From contig JARZZO010000002.1 in the NCBI GenBank assembly GCA_030544215.1, positions 29,511,395-29,575,394 of the forward strand: a stretch of 64,000 nucleotides of DNA. The letters run 5' to 3'. This DNA is from Zantedeschia hybrid cultivar. Lineage: Eukaryota; Streptophyta; Magnoliopsida; Alismatales; Araceae. A model generated the notes under the pieces. That model did no database searches. It saw only the letters and a list, made by a program, of their open reading frames with translations, and was not told the origin of the DNA. Below are positions 58,450 to 64,000 of the stretch, piece after piece; the stretch's first letter is position 1, and every line of letters starts with the position of its first letter. Both the position numbers and the translations under genes were made by a program.

Positions 58450-60345
58450 AGTGTTATTACTCTCTCTCTCCATATGCTCCGACAAATAGCTTAAGGAACA
58501 ATGAGAAGAACCTGTTTTCTATAATCTTTGCTAAATGGAGTTTCAATTGATGAAAATACAGCCACATTTCCTCAACTGACTGAAGTAAGGCTTCCAGATG
58601 AGCTATATCAACAAAGGCTTTCCAGACATCCTTGCTCACCAGACAATAAATGAATGGATCATCCAGATCTTCAATCCAAGTGCCACATACCATTTGCACA
58701 TAGCTTCTACATGTAGACTTTGGTAACAAGTCTTCTATTGTATAACAATCACATCAATGCTTTCACTTTCAATGCAGATTCACCTTACACACTTCCCCAA
58801 ACATGTGAAAATATGGAAGATGCCATGCAATGTGGTTACAAAGGGCTGAACAAACACCTTGATTATCATTCCATGTAATTCTGTCAGGAAAAGATGGGTC
58901 AATCCTCACTTCCATAGGCAGCTGTATCATATTTAAAAACTCTGGAAATTCATAATCTTTCAATCCCCTCCTTAGAATCAGTTGCCACTGTATATCATTT
59001 CCCACAATCTAATAGCAGTCAACTACTTTCTGCCATCTATATGCAGTGGCTATGTAATAAAGTCTTGGGAATTTAGATTGTAGAGTAAAAGCTCCAGCCC
59101 ATTTATCCTTCCAAAAAAATGTATCACCTCCTTTGCTTACTTTGATACATTCTGTTCAATGGCTTCGAGAATTCCCTTCCAAATAGGCAATATGAGACTT
59201 GGATTAGAAGTGTCAGGGAAAATCTGTTAGAAAGTCCATAATGTCTATGTATAATGATTATTTTCCACAGACTGATTTGTGAATAGAAGCTCCAAAAGCC
59301 ATTTGTGAAGCAAGGCTAAATTCATGAAATGAAGGTTCTTCATTCCTAGACCTCCCTGCTTAAGTGATCAGCAAAAAACTCTCATTTAATTAAAGGAATG
59401 ACGCTCTTGTTAGCACTAGTACCGCCCCACATGATTTTGGATGGCATGTAAAAGATTGATAGGAAATGTTGCCGCATACTTGAAATGACAGAGTTCAACA
59501 AAGTTATTCTGCCACCGAAGGGTAAATTCATGGCTTTCCATATAGACAACTTCTTTAGTTCTTTTGCATCTTCAATACAAGTGGTTCCAAATCAGTCAAA
59601 GTGATTTATGATGAAGAAGTAATCCCAAATAAGTAGTAGGAAATGTTGCCACTCTGTAGCCCATCTGATTAGCAAAATGTTGAACCTGACTGACATTGTC
59701 CATATTAGCACCTAGAATGAATAGCACTATTGTCAAAATTAATAAGCAATCCTGAACATAACTGAAACTGTTAAGAATGAACTATAAGTTGTCTAACTAA
59801 GGTTGGTCTCGCCAGATTATAGGGCTGTCACCCAATATTTGGCAAAAGGTTTTTAAGTAGGGTGGTTTTTTGTTTCATTGTTTTTATTTTTCTAGGATAG
59901 GAATCTCTCCTATCCTTTTTTATTGTACTTCCTCCTTTTATCCTTAATAAAATTGGTGGTACAATCCACATTTTTCTCAAAAAAAGGTTGTCTGACTAAG
60001 GTACCTTCCATGAATAACAATGTATCATCTGCAAACGTTAAGTGTGAGAGGAAAAGGATAATACATGAGTTGAATACTGGTAATCTAGCCCTGATCTTCT
60101 GCAGTCTTGCACATCCTACTCAGCATATTAGCCACTAAAAAAGATAGATGAGATGAGAAAAGTTCACCTTGAATAAGACCTCAGGAACTGAAGAAATACC
60201 CATGAACTTCCTTATTAATAATGATCGAGAATCTGGTTGAACTAACATAGTTTCTGATCCATGAGATCCATTGCTCAAAAAATCCATGAGTAGTCATAAT
60301 TTGCCAAGAAAACACTGCCAAGAAACTCTTTTTGAAAAAATGGTA
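58450..60345 (-). pseudogene. L1-type LINE, RT to C-terminus, interrupted
   Basis: Reading leftwards: HGFFEQWISWIRNYVSSTRF and SIIINKEVHGYF, with GLIQGELFSSHLSFLVANML and SRM (RT palm, normally GLRQGDPLSP). Then LTLNVCR at the damaged FADD site, and beyond a 183-bp insert the post-RT and zf-RVT segments (MGNDIQWQLILRRGLKDYEF; IEDLDDPFIYCLVSKDVWKA). The 5' part stops near 60345, where a plus-strand L1 begins, so the missing half may resume beyond 64000. Many stops are present. Confidence 0.8.
59804..59986 (+). mobile_element. 5'-truncated L1 3' end with poly-A (183 bp)
   Basis: It ends CTTAATAAAATTGGTGGTAC and a CAAAAAAA tail. The flanking 16-bp duplication is GTTGTCTAACTAAGGT (59788-59803) and GTTGTCTGACTAAGGT (59987-60002), with one mismatch. 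It is inserted in the antisense L1 and homologous to 44253-44347. Confidence 0.88.
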
Positions 60346-60388
60346 AAGATTGTACTGCCAATTTTATGAAGGCATAAATAGAGGAGAT

Positions 60389-60540
60389 ACAATCATGGGA
60401 AGATAGGAGAAGTTCCTAGCGACAACAAAGAAAGAAAGAAAGGAACATGGAGAGAGGAGTACAATCATGGGAAGATAGGAGAAGTTCCTAGCAACAACAA
60501 AGAAAGAAAGAAAGAAAGAAACGAACATGGAGAGAGGAGT
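60389..60540 (+). repeat. Tandem 5' leader repeat of the L1
   Basis: ACAATCATGGGAAGATAGGA and the sequence through GAACATGGAGAGAGGAGT occur twice, 72 bp apart. The second copy is 8 bp longer because of extra GAAA units. Such leader repeats can act as L1 promoter units. Confidence 0.85.
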
Positions 60541-61642
60541 AGCAGGAGGAGCAGAGCTTAGAAGAGAGGAGTTAGAAGGATGGAGAGAGGTCAAGAAGAG
60601 GATTCATCTGGGTTCGAGGATTCTAGAAGAGGAAAAGAAGAAGAGCTCTGTTATTCCTGTTGATAGTAATGTATGTATTATGTGCCTCGAGAAGGGTCTG
60701 TGGGTGAGAGACTGTAGAGAGCCAGTCAGGTGCCTCAAGTGCCATGGGGTTGGCCATAGAAGGAGGAGCTGCCAACAGAAGGTTGAGGCTGAGCAGGGTG
60801 TGTGTTTTCATGCGGAACAGGGGAAGATCAATCAAGCATCGAAACTACAGCACCAACCTGGTTGTAAGATGATTGATATTCCTTGGTTACCAGCTATTAA
60901 GATGGCAAGGGACAATCTCCAACAGTCCTTGGTGGTGTCTTTGGAGTGTACTGATGGAGGAGATGACTTATCTGGGGCAGTCTTGAGTTTGAAGGTGTTG
61001 AAGGTTCTGAAAGGGCAGTGGCAGAGCTTGAAGGACTGGAACATCAAGGAACTAAAAGGAAAGCTCTTCTTGGTGAGGTCCTCGGATCCAGGCTGGAGGA
61101 AGGAGGCATTGGCTATCAAAGTGGTCAAGCAGCGAGATACTTGTCTATCTTTTTCACCCTAGAATAGTGATTCTGGTGCAATTCCGGTGGAGGCAGGTCA
61201 TCAAGTGTGGTGTTGGTTAGAAGGTCTGCTATTGCATATCTGGAATGTAGAAGCTTTCGGTAGTATAGTGGAGAGCTTTGGCATACTCAGGGGTGTGAAT
61301 GTTAGAACTTCAAATATGGTTTCGTTATCCTATGCTCGAGTGCTGGTGGAGGTCGATGATCTTCATGCCATCCCAGAGAAACTGAAGGTCAGAGTGGGTG
61401 GTAAATGTTATTGGGTCTTCATCAAGACTGAAGCTCCTTCGCCATCGGTTGCTGGTCCTTTGCATACTGGTGGAAGCGGAGAATGGTCTTGGGCAGAGGT
61501 GGCGGCCGCATATAAATCATACAGAAAGTGGAGGGAGACATCTTCACAACCAGTAACGGAAACAAGGGTTCCGGTCACAGAGGAGAAGACGATTCTAAGT
61601 CAGATTCCAGGTGGGAATCAGAAACCCAAGAGGCAAACTTAG
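60527..61642 (+). pseudogene. L1 ORF1 (nucleic-acid-binding protein) with frameshifts
   Basis: The first frame carries CLKCHGVGHRRRSC, a CCHC zinc knuckle, preceded by a degraded one (CIMCLEKGLWVRDC). Two frames (60527-61162 and 61187-61642) are needed. In the second, HQVWCWLEGLLLHIWNVEAF and YARVLVEVDDL resemble the DUF4283-type domain (VPLHLWS) of plant LINE ORF1. The break at 61160 and later stops show decay. The order in plant ORF1 is usually DUF4283 before the knuckle. Here the knuckle comes first, which is unusual. Confidence 0.65.
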
Positions 61643-62763
61643 TCAGAATCGTATGATGGAGGGGAAGATAAGCTCATTGGTGTAGGGAGCAATTGGATAC
61701 ATAGTCCTCGTTTCCAATCATGGTGGCCGAGGGAGCCTAGGCTTGAGGAGGATCTTCGTAATGATGTGGCGCTCTTCGAGGCTTCAGCAGCAGGATGGAC
61801 ACAGGTTGGAGCTTGAGGCCCAGCAGAGAAGAGAGCTTTCTATTGGCAGAAGGCGGCGGCTGAGACTCCTGTCGTATCGGGCGTGGAAGATGAACAGTCC
61901 CAGGTAGCGCTGATAACAGGTAAGTCTCGTGGGCCACCGTAATTGGGTAAGTCATTTGCAACGTTGGGATCAGGTTCGGGTATGTCACTGGGTTCGTTAG
62001 ACAGCCCATCCATCTTTTTTGACTTACCTAGAACGGACTCAGCGAAGCCTTCGTCATTACCCGATACTCCTGTTGGCAACGGAAGTGCGGTTCTTCAAGT
62101 GTTGATGAAGTGGGAAGGCAGAGCCATGATTCCTTGGAATCAGCCAGTTGGAGTGCAGGAGCTAGCATAGACTCCGGAGCCAGGGTTGCCTATTTTCCAC
62201 AGTGAGATTGGTTCTGAACCCCAGCATGGCTTCACTGAAGCAGAGTGCACTTCCAGTCATCGCTCTGATAATTGAATACTGCAGCAAGTGGATGATTCAG
62301 TAGGGGACCCTATGTCACAGTCTGATAATCTAGTGCAAGAAGAAAAAGATATTTGTGCAGCAGTTCAGTATGGGAAACTGTCTTCTAAGGAGGATCAAGG
62401 TGAGTGTTACAGTGTTAGCAACAAGTTGGGGCCGGAAACACAGAAAGATGGGTTTTCTTGGGCTATTGTTCCTTGTCAAGGTCCTGATAGGTCTGAGTTA
62501 GTGTGCTGGCAGGAAACTTCAGAAGAATGGACTGAAGAGATTATCTTTTGGGAGGAAGATATGTGTTTCTTTTCTTGGAAGGGAAGATCTTGTAAGGAGT
62601 CTCATCAGGAAAGTTAAAAGAACTGATATCTTGCAGAATTCTGTGAAAAGGAGAGGTAATGGAGGGGGTGTGAAGATTGGAAAGGAGATAAGTTTTCTCA
62701 AAAACAACGAGATGGTAAGCTCACTTAGGGATAAGAAGCTTAGGGGAAAATTTTGGTTTCTCA

Positions 62764-63560
62764 ATGATTATAGCCTCTTGGAATATTAGAGGACTTAACG
62801 GGGACTTCAAAATGAGGGCGGTCAGAGATCTCATTTACATTTATAAACTGGACTGCATATGTCTTCAAGAGATTAAAATGGAATCAGTGGACAGTCAGCT
62901 GATTAGGAAGATTGGAGGCTCTAAGCTATCAGGATGGGCTATTAATCCTTCAGTGGGCAATAGTGGTGGGCAGTTGATACTATGGAATGAAAGAATTATG
63001 ACAGTTTCTGTGCACAGTATTGGAGAATATTCTATATCAATCAGATACTCTTTGAGAACAGCAAACAATGTAGGGGTGATCACCTCAGTTTATGGACCCC
63101 ACAAAAATCAGTAGAGGCAACTTCTGTTCAAGGGATTATATTCACCATATGAAGAAATAGCTAAAGGGTGGTGTGTGTTAGGGGATTTCAATTGTGTGAG
63201 ATATCCTAGGGAAAGATCAGGTGGAAAAAAGTGGGAAAAAGATATGGAACAATTGGGTCAATGGATTAGAGATTGCCATCTAGTGGACCTTGGAATACCC
63301 AATAGGAGGTTCACTTGGTCCAATCTTCAACGAGAAAGTATTCAATCAAGGCTGGATAGAGTTCTTATCTCCACTGAGTGGCTGAAAGTATTCCCTCTAT
63401 CTCAAATCAGGGGGCTGAATAGGATTGTTCATGATCATATTCCTCTCCTTTTATCATCAGGTGACAATGAAAAGAAGATGAGATTGTTCAAATATGAACT
63501 ACAGTGGCACAAGCATGACGGGTGTAAAGAGATGGTTTCTAAATGGTGGTAGGAAGTTCA
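62764..63560 (+). pseudogene. L1 ORF2 endonuclease domain
   Basis: MIIASWNIRGLNGDFKMRAV, then CICLQEIKM, GGQLILWNE, GVITSVYGPH, LGDFNCVRYPRERSGG, NRRFTWSN and SRLDRVLISTEW. This is the apurinic-type endonuclease of plant L1 in its usual order (WN-RGL, LQE-K, GG-WN, YGP, GDFN-R, FTW-N, RLDR). The frame is broken by TAG at 63112 and 63550. Past 63560 shifted frames still show HWLREGDKNTTFFHAVASAN, the usual linker before RT. Confidence 0.85.
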
Positions 63561-64000
63561 AGGGTCTGATTCTGCTGTGAATATGTTTTACAATAAATTC
63601 AGATTCACAAGAAATCAGCCTAAGAAATGGTCCACTAATCTCAGCAAGGAGGCAAGCAAAACCAAAAAATAGATCTTGAACAACATTGAGAAGTTAGAAA
63701 GAAAGTCTGATAACCAAATCCTTTCATTGGAGGAACATCAGTCATTGAAAAAATTGAGGAAAGAATATAATGATTGGGTTTTAAGAAGAAATTAAATGGA
63801 AGCAAAGAGCTAAAAAACATTGGCTTCGTGAGGGAGATAAGAATACAACTTTCTTTCATGCAGTAGCAAGTGCCAACAAGCAAACTCTCGGAATAGAACA
63901 CATCGTAGTTGAAGATAAGCTGGTTGAGTCAAAAGGAAAAATTCAGGAAAACTTCTTCAATTTTTACAGATGTATGTGGTCCTACGTCCACCTAGGCCAA

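Larger units (their letters stand above)
60360..64000 (+). mobile_element. L1-type LINE, 5' end to endonuclease, runs off window
   Basis: In order: a 5' leader with two tandem 72/80-bp units (60389-60460 and 60461-60540), a degraded ORF1 (60527-61642), a linker and the ORF2 endonuclease from 62764. RT is beyond the edge. It begins where the antisense L1 breaks off, which suggests it inserted into it. The first bases of the element are not sharply defined. Confidence 0.8.

Noticed and set aside
51449..64000. Earlier LPEAT2 exons
   Set aside because: No minus-strand segment with the expected VEMARVES-type sequence or acyltransferase motifs was found. They may lie beyond 64000.

Overview
The window is nuclear DNA of a flowering plant. 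It has spliceosomal introns with GT-AG borders, plant LTR retrotransposons, L1 and RTE LINEs, hAT and PIF/Harbinger transposons, and fragments of plant-specific genes (LPEAT2, DUF632, NETWORKED1). The species cannot be fixed from the sequence. Introns of 15 and 22 kb packed with repeats would suit a large-intron lineage such as a magnoliid or early eudicot, but that is inference.

The one host gene that looks functional is on the minus strand: the 3' part of a lysophospholipid acyltransferase LPEAT2 gene. Five exons are resolved (51448-51379, 36239-36189, 14273-14169, 14095-14048, 13971-13828). They join in frame and carry good splice signals. Introns of 15,139 and 21,915 bp separate the first three. 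Most of the repeats between 14 and 51 kb therefore lie inside introns of this gene. The acyltransferase domain would be beyond the right edge of the window.

Layout. 1-12.6 kb: broken LTR retrotransposons, with a Del/Tekay-like LTR that carries about twelve 34-bp interrupted palindromes, Copia LTR pieces and a gypsy RT scrap. 12.6 kb: a tRNA-derived SINE with target duplication. 13.8-14.3 kb: last three LPEAT2 exons. 16,340-27,342: an 11.0-kb hAT transposon with both ends and 8-bp target duplication. It holds a transposase pseudogene split by an RTE LINE. It also holds a second, nested hAT element (16,616-19,028) that contains a telomere-like array, itself split by a Harbinger element (16,885-18,513). 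27,809-31,022: a complete 3.2-kb LTR element with identical-length LTRs, PBS, PPT and TSD, but no polymerase. 31-36 kb: L1 fragment and degenerate repeats. 36.2 kb: LPEAT2 exon. 36.8-43.5 kb: decayed DUF632 gene fragment, a 228-bp hAT MITE and a 0.7-kb foldback. 45.8-50.9 kb: a Harbinger-like element carrying L1 pieces and tail-to-tail NETWORKED1 fragments. 51.4 kb: LPEAT2 exon. 52-58 kb: a 159-bp hAT MITE and a 3.9-kb non-autonomous hAT element. 58.4-64 kb: an L1 on the minus strand interrupted by an L1 on the plus strand that runs off the edge.

The main pattern is a set of hAT-type elements that share CAAGG/CATGG ends and 8-bp target duplications. Each has a different self-complementary, GC-rich subterminal array (GATCGG-type or GGTACC-type). 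Two Harbinger-like elements appear to hold host gene fragments, one of them only tentatively bounded.
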